A DNA stretch of 64,000 nucleotides from the NCBI RefSeq assembly GCF_001509475.1, contig NZ_LLZG01000231.1:62001-126000 (forward strand), given 5' to 3'. The position numbers were made by a program, and so were the translations under genes. The DNA comes from Streptomyces regalis. Lineage in GTDB: Bacteria > Actinomycetota > Actinomycetes > Streptomycetales > Streptomycetaceae. The notes below the pieces were generated by a model. The model did no database searches. It saw nothing but the letters and a program-made list of their open reading frames with translations, and was not told where the DNA came from. Below, in pieces: positions 36,674-44,887 of the stretch. Within the stretch, counting starts at the first letter, position 1; each line of letters begins with the position of its first letter.

Positions 36674-37978
36674 GTGTCCGGCATCCAGGACGCCACGAGA
36701 AGCCCGTGGAAGACCGCGACCCTCGCGGGTATGGCCTCCTATCTGGACGCCTCGGCCCTGGTCACGTCGGGAATCGCCATCGGCGGCTACTATGCCGGGC
36801 CGCTCCAGCTCGGCGCCGGCACCATCGGATCTCTGCTGGGCCTGCAGACGCTGGCGTTCGCGGCCGGTGCGCTCTCCGGCGGCCGACTGGGCGACCGGTT
36901 CGGCCGCCGGAAGATCTTCACTCTCTCCCTCGTCCTCTACGCTGCCGGCGTCCTGCTGCTCCTCGTGGCCGCCGGACCTGCCCTGCTGTATGCCGGTGTC
37001 ATGGCGACCGGTCTCGCCATCGGCGCGGACCTTCCCGTGTCGCTCGCGCTCGTCAACGAGGAGGCACCGGCCGGCAAGAAGGGCACCATGGTCGTGTTCT
37101 CCGGCATGCTGTGGCTCGCCGGCATCGTGGCCGTGCTCGGCTTGACCTCCTTCATGGGAGCGCAGGGCATCCTCGGCGGCCGGATCCTCTTCGCCCACCT
37201 GCTGGTCGTGGCGGTCGTGGTTCTGCTGCTGCGTCTCAGCCTCAGGGAGTCGGCAGAATGGACGGCCGCGCGCAGGGCCGCCGAAGCGCGTCCCACGGCG
37301 GTCTCGGAGACCATGGAGTTCAGCCGCGTCCGTGATCTCTTCCGGGCACCGACCGTCTACGCCCTGCTCGCCACCGGCCTGTACTACGCGACCTGGAACC
37401 TCGGTGCGAACACCCTCGGCCAGTTCGGCACCTTCCTGTGGACCGCGCTCGCCAAGGGAGAGGTCGCCCAGTTCTCCCAGCTGACCCTCCTCGGACTGCC
37501 GACAGGCTTCCTCGCCGGCCTGGTGTTCATGCGGGTCGTCGACCGGCCCGCCAGGCATGCCTGGTTCGCCGCCGGCACCGCCCTCATCGTCATCGCCTGG
37601 GCGCTTCCCGCGCTGCTCGGCCCCAGTAAGTTCACCCTGGTCGCCGTCATGCTCATCTCCGGCCTCGGCAACTCCTTCGCCGGCGAGTCCATCTACAAGG
37701 TCTGGTCCCAGGAACTGTTCCCCACCCTGCTGCGGGCCACAGCCCAGGGCGTGACGATGGCTTTCACCCGAGCCGTCGCCGGACTGGCCGCGCTGGGTAC
37801 GCCCGTCTTCGCCCTGGGCCACACCCGGCTGTTCTTCGGCCTTCTTCTCGCCCTGATGCTGGTCGCAGCCCTCATCGGCCTGGCCTGGGTGCCCCGCCTG
37901 CCCAAGGCCCTGCCGCCCGAAGAGCCGATGTCACCGACCACCCCCGCACCCGCCACATCCCGGCGGTCGGCCGCGTGA
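36674..37978 (+). CDS. MFS transporter (sugar-porter-like)
   Basis: A 434-residue major facilitator with about 12 hydrophobic segments. The loop 2-3 signature is GGRLGDRFGRRKIF. VMATGLAIGADLPVSLALVN and SQELFPTLLRATAQGV are typical of the sugar/metabolite porter groups. It starts with GTG 36674, with GAGGAGGA five bases upstream. It lies divergently from a LacI repressor, suggesting induced uptake or export of a sugar-like compound. The substrate cannot be stated. Confidence 0.87.
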   Translation: MSGIQDATRSPWKTATLAGMASYLDASALVTSGIAIGGYYAGPLQLGAGTIGSLLGLQTLAFAAGALSGGRLGDRFGRRKIFTLSLVLYAAGVLLLLVAAGPALLYAGVMATGLAIGADLPVSLALVNEEAPAGKKGTMVVFSGMLWLAGIVAVLGLTSFMGAQGILGGRILFAHLLVVAVVVLLLRLSLRESAEWTAARRAAEARPTAVSETMEFSRVRDLFRAPTVYALLATGLYYATWNLGANTLGQFGTFLWTALAKGEVAQFSQLTLLGLPTGFLAGLVFMRVVDRPARHAWFAAGTALIVIAWALPALLGPSKFTLVAVMLISGLGNSFAGESIYKVWSQELFPTLLRATAQGVTMAFTRAVAGLAALGTPVFALGHTRLFFGLLLALMLVAALIGLAWVPRLPKALPPEEPMSPTTPAPATSRRSAA

Positions 37979-38257
37979 TCCACCACTTGCAAAGCGACGG
38001 CGGGCGCCTTCGCTCCGGTCCGGTCGGACCCCTCGGCCACGGCCCGACGATGCCGTAGGCGGCGGGCCTCATCCCGGCTCGGGACGGGGGTGTCCGTCTA
38101 CTTCCCTGAAGCAGTGAGCTGGCCTGTTCCGCCGATCCGCGAGCCGGACACGGCCCGGCGAAGGCCACGTCCGCGCACCAGCCACCAGGAGGTCTCCGAT
38201 GGTCATGACTCCCCCCTTTGCCCGCGTGACCCACCTCGTGTAGGACGTTGCGAAGAG

Positions 38258-38307
38258 CTGAGGGCTGCCCGGCGCGGCATCCGCCGAGCCGGGCAGCCAG
38301 CCCTCAG
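38258..38307 (-). terminator. Terminator of the two-component operon
   Basis: CTGAGGGCTGCCCGGC on the left and GCCGGGCAGCCAGCCCTCAG on the right pair in a long hairpin overlapping the stop codon of the response regulator (38304). The rest of 37979-38257 shows no gene. Confidence 0.75.
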
Positions 38308-38951
38308 GTGAGTTCGAGCAGCCCCCGGCGCACCGCTTCGGAGACCGCCGCCGCCCTGTTGTCGACGCCGAGTTTGCGGTAGATGCGCACCAGGTGCGTC
38401 TTGACGGTCGCCTCACTCAAATACAGGGCGTCCGCGATGGCGCGGTTGCTGTGTCCGTCGGCCATCAACCGGACGACCTCGCTCTCCCGTTGCGTCAGCT
38501 CCGGCGCAGGACTCACCACCTGCCCGACGAGGCCGCCGACCACCTCCGCCGCGAGGCCGAAACCGCCCTCGGCGGCGCTGCGCACGGCTCGGAAGAGATC
38601 CTCAGGCGGCCCGGCCTTGAGGACGTACCCGCGCGCCCCGGCCTCCAGGGCCCGTACGACGTCGGCCCGTCCCGAATAGCTGGTCAGCATCACCACGGGC
38701 ATGCCAGGAGCCTCGCCGGCCAGCCGGCGGATCGCCTCGATCCCGTCGATGCCCTGGCTCGTGCCCGCGAAGCGCAGGTCCATCAGCACCACATCGGGTG
38801 TCAGCGCGAGGGCGAGACGCACAGCCTCCTCACCGGTGCCGGCCTCCGCGATCACGTGAAGATCGGGCGTGCCCTCCAGCAGGGCCCGTAGCCCGGCTCG
38901 GACCACTGTGTGGTCGTCGGCGATCAGGACGCGGCGCGACGGGGCCGTCAT
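38304..38951 (-). CDS. NarL/FixJ-type response regulator
   Basis: A 215-residue regulator. The receiver domain has acidic pocket ADDHT (residues 11-15), phosphoacceptor D58 in VVLMDLRF, and LKAG. The LuxR-type DNA-binding domain is ELTQRESEVVRLMADGHSNR and ATVKTHLVRIYRKLGVDNRA. The start overlaps the kinase stop as ATGA (38948-38951), so the pair is coupled. Its target genes are unknown; the binding-protein gene at 40358 is the nearest candidate. Confidence 0.92.
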   Translation of the reverse strand: MTAPSRRVLIADDHTVVRAGLRALLEGTPDLHVIAEAGTGEEAVRLALALTPDVVLMDLRFAGTSQGIDGIEAIRRLAGEAPGMPVVMLTSYSGRADVVRALEAGARGYVLKAGPPEDLFRAVRSAAEGGFGLAAEVVGGLVGQVVSPAPELTQRESEVVRLMADGHSNRAIADALYLSEATVKTHLVRIYRKLGVDNRAAAVSEAVRRGLLELT

Positions 38952-40253
38952 CGGGCTGCCGTCGCGGCGAGGGGGAGCGTCGGGCAGGGGCGCGACGAGG
39001 AGGCGGGAACCGTGGCCCGGATGCGCGTGCCCCGGCCGGGCGCGCTGTGGACCGCGAGATCACCGCTGGTCTTGCGTAGGCGCTCCCGAGTCGCGAGGAG
39101 ACCGAATCCCCGGCCCGGCGGCACCGATTCACCGACGCGGCCGGGGTCGAAGCCGACGCCGTCGTCGCACACGTCCAGCTCGACGCGGTCGCTGAGATGA
39201 CGGACCGTTACTGATGCGCTGGTGGCGTGCGCGTGTTCCCGGACGTTCGCCAGCACGCTCTGCGCCACGCGGAACAAGGTGGTCGCGGTCTGTTCGTCCA
39301 GGCCTACGGCCAGGCCGCCCGCAGAGCGGAACTGCACACGGCCGACATCGCCCGGCCCGCCCACCCGGGCGCACAGCAGCCGCAGGGAACCCTCCAGTCC
39401 GGCCTCGGCGACTTCGGGCGCGGAGAGATCCTGGATGATCCGCCGGGTCTCGGCGAGCCCCGCGTCCAGGCCGTCGGCGACGGCACGCACCCGGGTACGT
39501 GCCACGTCGGGCCGCTCGTCCCAGTCCTGTTCGGCCGCCTGCAACAGCATCAGGCTGCCGGACAGTTCCTGGGCGAGCGTGTCGTGCAGGTCACGGGCGA
39601 TGCGTGCGCGTTCCTCGAGCGCGCCGCTCCGGTGCCGCTCGTCCGCCAGTACGTCGCGTGTGCTGCGCAGCTCCTCGACCAGACGCTGGCGCTCCGCGAC
39701 ATTGCGTTGCTGGGTTCGGTACAGGGCCATCGTGCCCCAGACGGCCGCCACGGGGATCAGGACCATCTCCGGGTCGAACCCGCCCGCGGTACGGGTCAGC
39801 TGACCGACGAGCAGAGCGGTGACCGCGGTCAGCGCAGCACCGGCAGCCCGGGCCGAGAGCGTGGACAGCGTCACACACGCCAGCGGCACGGCGCACCAGA
39901 CATAGGCGCCGGTGAAGGGAGGCGGAGTGAGGAGGACGAGGACCGCCCACAGCAGGAGGAGAACCCCGACCCAGGCGTTGCGGGCGCGCCTTCCCAGCCT
40001 GCTCCCCAGCGCGAGGCCCCCCGCGTAGGACCCCGGCGAGGAGCCCGCTGACGGTCACGATCTCCCAGCACAGCGGGATGTTGAGACGGGCGAGGCGAAC
40101 CACCGCGGCGCCGACGACGAGGAAGAACAGCAGATGCGGCAGCTGCCTCGGGCCGAACCGTCTGTGGTTGACCGGCGCGGAAGCGTTCACAGGGCCGGGG
40201 TCGGGCACGACACACCCGTCGGGCACGACACACCCCTTGGACGGAAGATCCAT
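38948..40253 (-). pseudogene. NarL-partner sensor histidine kinase, frameshifted in the membrane domain
   Basis: The catalytic part is intact: HisKA_3 dimerisation/phosphoacceptor ERARIARDLHDTLAQELSG, HATPase motifs VLANVREHAHATSASVTV and CDDGVGFDPG, and GFGLLATRERL. The N-terminal membrane part starts in another frame (ATG 40253, LPHLLFFLVVGAAVVRLARL, IPLCWEIVTVSGLLAG). It continues as SYAGGLALGSRLGRRARN and VLLLLWAVLVLLTPPP after a one-base shift in the GGGG run near 40033. A homopolymer error is possible; if so the protein has about 435 residues and four or more membrane spans. An 18-base tandem repeat lies in the first codons. Confidence 0.75.
40200..40235 (-). repeat. 18-bp tandem duplication in the kinase N-terminus
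   Basis: GTCGGGCACGACACACCC occurs twice without gap (40200-40217 and 40218-40235). On the coding strand it duplicates six residues (GCVVPD), keeping the frame. Confidence 0.8.
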
Positions 40254-40301
40254 TGGGACAGGGGGTGGGTCTATCCACCGCTTGTAGGGCTCATGTGAAG
40301 A

Positions 40302-40351
40302 GCGGGGCTGCCGTTCCGCCAGGCGGCAGCCGTGCGGAACAGCAGCCCCGC
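40302..40351 (-). terminator. Hairpin between binding protein and kinase genes
   Basis: GCGGGGCTGCCGTTCCGC (from 40302) pairs with GCGGAACAGCAGCCCCGC (to 40351) with one mismatch. It lies six bases beyond the stop of the binding-protein gene and 48 bases before the kinase start, so most transcripts of the binding protein should end here. Confidence 0.75.
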
Positions 40352-40357
40352 CGGGGG

Positions 40358-41494
40358 CTACGCCCCCGGGTGCAGCCCGAGCCAACCTGGCGTGGGAGCG
40401 CCCTGGACCTCGCCGAAGTACAGGGCGAAGGTCTGCTTCCAGCGCTCCACCTCGGCCCGGTCGGCCATGAAACGGGGGAACCCGTCCAGGTGGGCGTTGG
40501 GGTACTCCCAGATCGGCTTCAGACCGGCCGGGGGAGTGACATCGGTACGCACGGACCAGCCGTTGAAGGATCCGTTCTGCATCTCCGTCGACAGCTGCCA
40601 GTTGAGGAACAGCTTGGCGGCCGTGCTGTTCCCGGCCTGCTTGAGGACGGCGGTGCGCTGGCCCCAGGCCATGAACGGGTGCCCGTCGTCGATCACGAAC
40701 CTCGCCGGGGACGACCCGACCGCCGATCCCGCGGTGCCGACGCCGATGGCCTTCTGCCCGCCGAAGACCGCCTCGCCGGGGGAGTTGCTGCCCCGGGCGA
40801 ACCGGACGTCCTGGGCGGCGAGCCGGGCCACCCAGTCCCAGCCGTACGTCCGGGCGTACAGCGCGTAGAGGTAGAGGACCGCGTCGTCGTCGTGCGGGTA
40901 CGAGGAGGCGATCTGGCCCTTCCACTTCGGGTCGACCAGGTCGCGAGGGGTGAGCCGCACGTCCGAGCCCACCTCCGCCGTGCTGTACATGAAGCTGAAG
41001 GCGATCGCTCCCGTGGCCACCCACGCCCCGTCCGGGTCCCTGAACTTGTCGTAGACCTTCGAGAACCCGGCAGGCTTGTAGTGCAGCAGGCGCCCCTGCC
41101 GCTTCCAGCGGTCGAAGTCGTGAAGCGTCTGGAACTGCACGACGTCCGGAACGAGGGTGCCGGTGGCGAACTGGTTGTCGACACGCACGTCGTGGTACTT
41201 GCTGTAGTCGACGATCAGCGTCAGGTCGATGTCCGGGAAGCGGTCCCTGAAGGCGGCCTTGGTGCCGTCCTGCTGCGTCGGCGTGTCACCGCCGGCGTAG
41301 ACGACGAGCTTCCCGCCTTCCGCGAGGGCGGCTCGGTAGAGCTCGTCCAGCGACCTGGTCTCCTCACCTCCGGTCGAGCGCGCTGACGCGTGGGAGCCGG
41401 AGGCCGGGAGCGCTGACACACCGAAGGCGGCCGTGCCGAGGACGGCACCGGCGCTGGTGGTGAGGACACGTCGCCTGCTGGGGAATCTGGGCAT
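40358..41494 (-). CDS. Tat-exported ABC-type solute-binding protein (iron/phosphonate-type, SBP_bac_6/8-like), orphan
   Basis: A 378-residue binding protein with a twin-arginine leader (FPSRRRVLTTSAGAVLG) and no lipobox. The mature protein resembles the AfuA/FbpA group: LAEGGKLVVYAGGD, FRDRFPDIDLTLIV, LVPDVVQFQTLHDFDRW, PRDLVDPKWKGQIASSYP and LFLNWQLSTEMQ. It starts at ATG 41494. No permease or ATPase gene is near. The downstream neighbour is a histidine kinase/response regulator pair, so it may act as a sensory partner rather than a transporter component; this is inference. A perfect palindrome at 41631-41648 lies in its upstream region. Confidence 0.82.
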   Translation of the reverse strand: MPRFPSRRRVLTTSAGAVLGTAAFGVSALPASGSHASARSTGGEETRSLDELYRAALAEGGKLVVYAGGDTPTQQDGTKAAFRDRFPDIDLTLIVDYSKYHDVRVDNQFATGTLVPDVVQFQTLHDFDRWKRQGRLLHYKPAGFSKVYDKFRDPDGAWVATGAIAFSFMYSTAEVGSDVRLTPRDLVDPKWKGQIASSYPHDDDAVLYLYALYARTYGWDWVARLAAQDVRFARGSNSPGEAVFGGQKAIGVGTAGSAVGSSPARFVIDDGHPFMAWGQRTAVLKQAGNSTAAKLFLNWQLSTEMQNGSFNGWSVRTDVTPPAGLKPIWEYPNAHLDGFPRFMADRAEVERWKQTFALYFGEVQGAPTPGWLGLHPGA

Positions 41495-41630
41495 GCGAGG
41501 GGAACCTCTCGGAAGGGGGTGGCGTGAAGGCCAGGCGCGTGCCACGGGCGGTGATCATTCTGGTACGGCCCGCGTCGGCGTCGCGTCCTCCGCACGGAGC
41601 GATGAGGTCCCGAAGAGGTGGAAGCCCGCG

Positions 41631-41648
41631 TTCAACCGAACGGTTGAA
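41631..41648. promoter_or_regulatory. Palindromic operator candidate before the orphan binding protein
   Basis: TTCAACCGAACGGTTGAA has perfect 8-base arms around AA. It lies between the end of the LacI gene (41678) and the binding-protein start (41494), and so in the latter's promoter region. Confidence 0.55.
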
Positions 41649-41677
41649 TGCGGCTTTCCCGTCCAGGCGTTGCCGGT

Positions 41678-42718
41678 CTACGCCTGGGGAGCTGCCGTGG
41701 TGCGGCGCGGTACCAGCATGGGCGAGAGTTTGACCTGCACTGATGTCTTCTGACGATCGGCGATCCGTTCGAGCAGGAGGCGCGCCGCGTTCCCTCCGAT
41801 GTCGTGCCCCGCCTGGTCGACGCTCGTCAGCGAGATGGGGCCGAAGGAGGCGAAAGTCGTGTTGTCGTAGCCGGCCACCGAGATGTCACCGGGAACCGAC
41901 AGCCCTGCTTCGGCGACGGCCTCCAGCACCCCCATGGCGACGATGTCCGCGCCGGCGAAGACGGCCGTGGGCCGTCGAGGACGAGCCAGCAGCTGCCTGG
42001 CCCCCTCGTAGCCGCCCTGCTGGGTGTAGCTGGTGGAGACGACATCGATCTCCTCCGCGAGGCCGATGGCCTGCATGGCGCGCCGATAGCCGTCCGCGCG
42101 CTGGGCGTTGGGCATCTCCGCGCGGCGCGTCGCGTCGGTCTCGCGATGCTCGATGTGGGCGATCCGCCGGTGTCCCAGCCCGGCGAGGTGGCCGACGACC
42201 AGGGACGCCCCCGCCATGTCGTCGTCCGTCACGGTGTCGTACACCGCGGAGTGGCCGTGGCGGCCGACGACCACGGCCGGTACGGCGGAGGCGATGTGTT
42301 CGAGACGGGCGCGCGATGACACGGGTGCGATCAGGATGATGCCGTCCATCCCGCGGTCGATCATGGCGTCCGTGACGCGCGCTTCCGCCTGCTCGTCGTT
42401 GCAGCCGCCGGGCCCCAGGAAGACCTGGTAGTCGGTGTCCGCGAGGTGGCCGGTGATCCCGTCGAGGATCTCGGGGAAGAACGGGTTGCGGATGTCGGGC
42501 AGCATCACACCGATGGTGTACGTCTGGCCGCGCAGGCCCCGCGCGGCCGCGAGGGGCCGGTAGCCCAGTTCGTCGATTGCCCGCCGTACCTTCGCGCGCA
42601 TCTCGGGGCTGGCCCCGTAAGCGTTGCGCAGCACCTTCGAGACGGCGGTGGTGGACACCTGGGCGTGCCGTGCGACATCGACGATGGTGACACGGCGCTG
42701 CGGTGCTGGCGGCTCCAT
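41678..42718 (-). CDS. LacI-family repressor of the rhamnoside locus
   Basis: A 346-residue LacI regulator with helix-turn-helix VTIVDVARHAQVSTTAVSKV, hinge ELGYRPLAAARGLRG, and sugar-binding core (IGVMLPDIRNPFFPEILDGI, SVAGYDNTTFASFGPISLTS). ATG 42718 has GGAGGG six bases upstream. It is divergent from the ABC importer/rhamnosidase operon and most likely represses it through palindromes in 42719-43066, with a rhamnose-related inducer. The inducer is inferred from the downstream enzyme. Confidence 0.9.
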   Translation of the reverse strand: MEPPAPQRRVTIVDVARHAQVSTTAVSKVLRNAYGASPEMRAKVRRAIDELGYRPLAAARGLRGQTYTIGVMLPDIRNPFFPEILDGITGHLADTDYQVFLGPGGCNDEQAEARVTDAMIDRGMDGIILIAPVSSRARLEHIASAVPAVVVGRHGHSAVYDTVTDDDMAGASLVVGHLAGLGHRRIAHIEHRETDATRRAEMPNAQRADGYRRAMQAIGLAEEIDVVSTSYTQQGGYEGARQLLARPRRPTAVFAGADIVAMGVLEAVAEAGLSVPGDISVAGYDNTTFASFGPISLTSVDQAGHDIGGNAARLLLERIADRQKTSVQVKLSPMLVPRRTTAAPQA

Positions 42719-42840
42719 CCGGTGCCCTCCGGAGATGGGGAACGTTGTCGAGGGAGTGTACGAGCGGACGCTCCGACGAGGGTAGATGCGGCTCCAGTCG
42801 TACCCCGCTCGCGAGACTCTTCGCAGCCCCGGTCTCATAA

Positions 42841-42857
42841 CACAAGTGCAGCTTGTG
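42841..42857. promoter_or_regulatory. Palindrome 1 in the LacI/ABC divergent region
   Basis: CACAAGTGCAGCTTGTG has perfect 6-base arms around TGCAG. It is on the LacI side of the intergenic region. Confidence 0.4.
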
Positions 42858-42906
42858 CGGCATCTTGACGTCACGGTGGAGGCTCTTTAGGGTCTGGCAG
42901 CACCGC

Positions 42907-42924
42907 TTGGGCAACGTTACCCAA
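42907..42924. promoter_or_regulatory. Palindrome 2, LacI-type with AACGTT centre
   Basis: TTGGGCAACGTTACCCAA is symmetrical except for one base pair, with the central CG step favoured by LacI-family proteins. Confidence 0.5.
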
Positions 42925-43037
42925 ATTCGCCTCCGGCGGCGGATTGCCGACGCCGGACTTCACCTCACTGCGCGCCGACAGCCGGCACCGTTCCCGCTTC
43001 TGCGTCGAGCTGGACCGAGCCTGCCCCGGCACCTGTG

Positions 43038-43049
43038 TGAAACGTTTCA
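43038..43049. promoter_or_regulatory. Palindrome 3, LacI operator TGAAACGTTTCA
   Basis: A perfect 12-base palindrome with central CG, closely matching the general LacI-family consensus. It ends 17 bases before the permease start codon, a position that would block transcription of the importer operon. Confidence 0.65.
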
Positions 43050-43066
43050 AGGAAGTAGGTCCGCCC

Positions 43067-44014
43067 GTGACCCTCGCTTCGCAAGACCGGCTTCCGGATC
43101 GTGGCCGACTCCCGGCTCCGGCTTCGGCGACACGTGTCCGCCGGGGCCACAACGGGCCGCCCTGGTGGTTCGTGTTGCCGGCCCTGCTGCTGTTCGCCTT
43201 CGTCGTCCTGGCGCCCAGTGCCCGCGGCGTGTACTACGCGTTCACCGACTGGGACGGCCTGAGCCGCGATTTCTCCTTCGTCGGTCTCGGCAACTTCTCC
43301 GACATGCTCGGCGACGCCGACGCACGGCAGGCCGTCTGGCACACCCTGCTGATCGCGGTGGCGATCACGGTCGTACAGAACGCGGTGGGGCTGGCGTTGG
43401 CCCTCGGCGTCAACTCGGCCATCAGGTCCCGGAATCTGCTGAGGGTGTTCCTGTTCGCCCCGGCGGTGGTCACCCCCATCGTGACCGCCTACCTGTGGCG
43501 GAACCTGCTCGGCCCGGACGGCGCCGTGAACAGTCTCCTGGGCGCGGTCGGACTGGACAGCTGGGAACAGGACTGGCTGGGAGATCCCGACCTCGCCCTC
43601 TGGGCCGTCGTCGGAGTCGTCGTGTGGCAGTTCGCCGGCTACTCCATGGTGATCTTCCTGGCCGGGCTCCAGTCGGTGCCCAAGGAGATCCACGAGGCCG
43701 CGGCGATGGACGGCGCCGGCCCCGTACGGCGCTTCTGGTCGGTGACCCGCCCGCTGCTGGCCCCCGCCCTCACCATCAACCTGATGCTGTCGATCATCGG
43801 CGGGATCAAACTCTTCGACCAGGTGCACGCGCTGACCGGCGGAGGGCCCGGACACGCGACCGACACGATCTCCACGCTGATCTACAAGGACGCCTTCACC
43901 CTCGGCGAGTTCGGCTACAGCATCGCCCTCGCGGTGGTCCTGACCATCATCGTGGCGGTCGCCTCCACGGGGCAGTACCTGCTGCTCTCCCGCAACGAGA
44001 AGGCCGCGTCATGA
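43067..44014 (+). CDS. Carbohydrate ABC transporter permease (MalF-like)
   Basis: A 315-residue permease with six hydrophobic spans and EAA loop EIHEAAAMDGAGPVRRFWSV. The ligand-conducting region IGGIKLFDQVHALTGGGPGH is typical of CUT1 sugar importers. The start is set at GTG 43067 after the operator; in-frame extension upstream would run through TGAAACGTTTCA and is unlikely. It overlaps the next permease by ATGA. The ATPase is presumably the shared MsiK encoded elsewhere. Confidence 0.88.
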   Translation: MTLASQDRLPDRGRLPAPASATRVRRGHNGPPWWFVLPALLLFAFVVLAPSARGVYYAFTDWDGLSRDFSFVGLGNFSDMLGDADARQAVWHTLLIAVAITVVQNAVGLALALGVNSAIRSRNLLRVFLFAPAVVTPIVTAYLWRNLLGPDGAVNSLLGAVGLDSWEQDWLGDPDLALWAVVGVVVWQFAGYSMVIFLAGLQSVPKEIHEAAAMDGAGPVRRFWSVTRPLLAPALTINLMLSIIGGIKLFDQVHALTGGGPGHATDTISTLIYKDAFTLGEFGYSIALAVVLTIIVAVASTGQYLLLSRNEKAAS

Positions 44015-44832
44015 ACCGCTACAGCCGCCGCACGCTCGCCCTGGAACTGGCGATGATCGCCGCCGCCCTGTTCGTGGCCTTCCCGCTGTACGTCCTGGTC
44101 AACCTGGCCGTACGTCCGTCCTCCGACACCTCCTCACCGATCCGGCCGACCAGCTCGCCGACCCTGGACAACTTCACGCAGGCCTGGCAACAGGGCTCGC
44201 TGGGCGGCGCGTTGGCCAACAGCCTGCTGGTGACGGCGTGCAGTGTCGTCGTCGTACTCGCCGTCTCCTCCCTGGCGGCCTATCCGCTGGCCCGGATCAC
44301 GGCCCGCTGGTCGCGGGGAACGTACCTGCTCGTCCTGCTGGGCCTGGTGCTGCCCTTCCAACTCGCCTCCCTGCCGCTCTACCAGACCATGCGCGACCTC
44401 GGTCTGCTCGGCACCCCGTGGGCGCTGGTCCTCTTCTACTCCGGGCTGCAGGTGCCGTTCACCGTCTTCCTCTACGTCGGCTTCCTGCGCGCCCTGCCCA
44501 GGGACTTCGAGGACGCGGCCCTGATCGACGGCTGCACACCGCTGCAGGCCTTCCGGCGAGTGGTGCTGCCGATGCTCAAGCCCGTCACGGTCACGGCGTT
44601 GGTGCTCAACACGGTGGCCGTGTGGAACGACTTCTTCACCCCGCTGCTGTATCTGAGCGGCAGCGCCCAGCAGACCATGCCGGTCGCGATCGCCGGGTTC
44701 GTCGGCCAGTACGTCACCGACTGGAACCTCATCTTCGCCGCGCTCGTGATCAGCATCCTGCCCGTCCTGATCGTCTACTTCCTGCTGCAGCGCAGCATCA
44801 TCAACGGCTTCGCGGGAGGGCTGCGGGGATGA
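44011..44832 (+). CDS. Carbohydrate ABC transporter permease (MalG-like)
   Basis: A 273-residue permease. It has an N-terminal membrane span (LALELAMIAAALFVAFPLYV), then the MalG pattern FTVFLYVGFLRALPRDFEDA with EAA-loop variant FEDAALIDGCTPLQAFRRV and a conserved end YFLLQRSIINGFAGG. The ATG overlaps the stop of the first permease. It is followed after 55 bases by the binding-protein gene. Confidence 0.9.
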   Translation: MNRYSRRTLALELAMIAAALFVAFPLYVLVNLAVRPSSDTSSPIRPTSSPTLDNFTQAWQQGSLGGALANSLLVTACSVVVVLAVSSLAAYPLARITARWSRGTYLLVLLGLVLPFQLASLPLYQTMRDLGLLGTPWALVLFYSGLQVPFTVFLYVGFLRALPRDFEDAALIDGCTPLQAFRRVVLPMLKPVTVTALVLNTVAVWNDFFTPLLYLSGSAQQTMPVAIAGFVGQYVTDWNLIFAALVISILPVLIVYFLLQRSIINGFAGGLRG

Positions 44833-44887
44833 CCCGCGGCTCCCGTCCCTCACCCACGCCCACTGTCACTTCCCCGAGGGGGACAAG

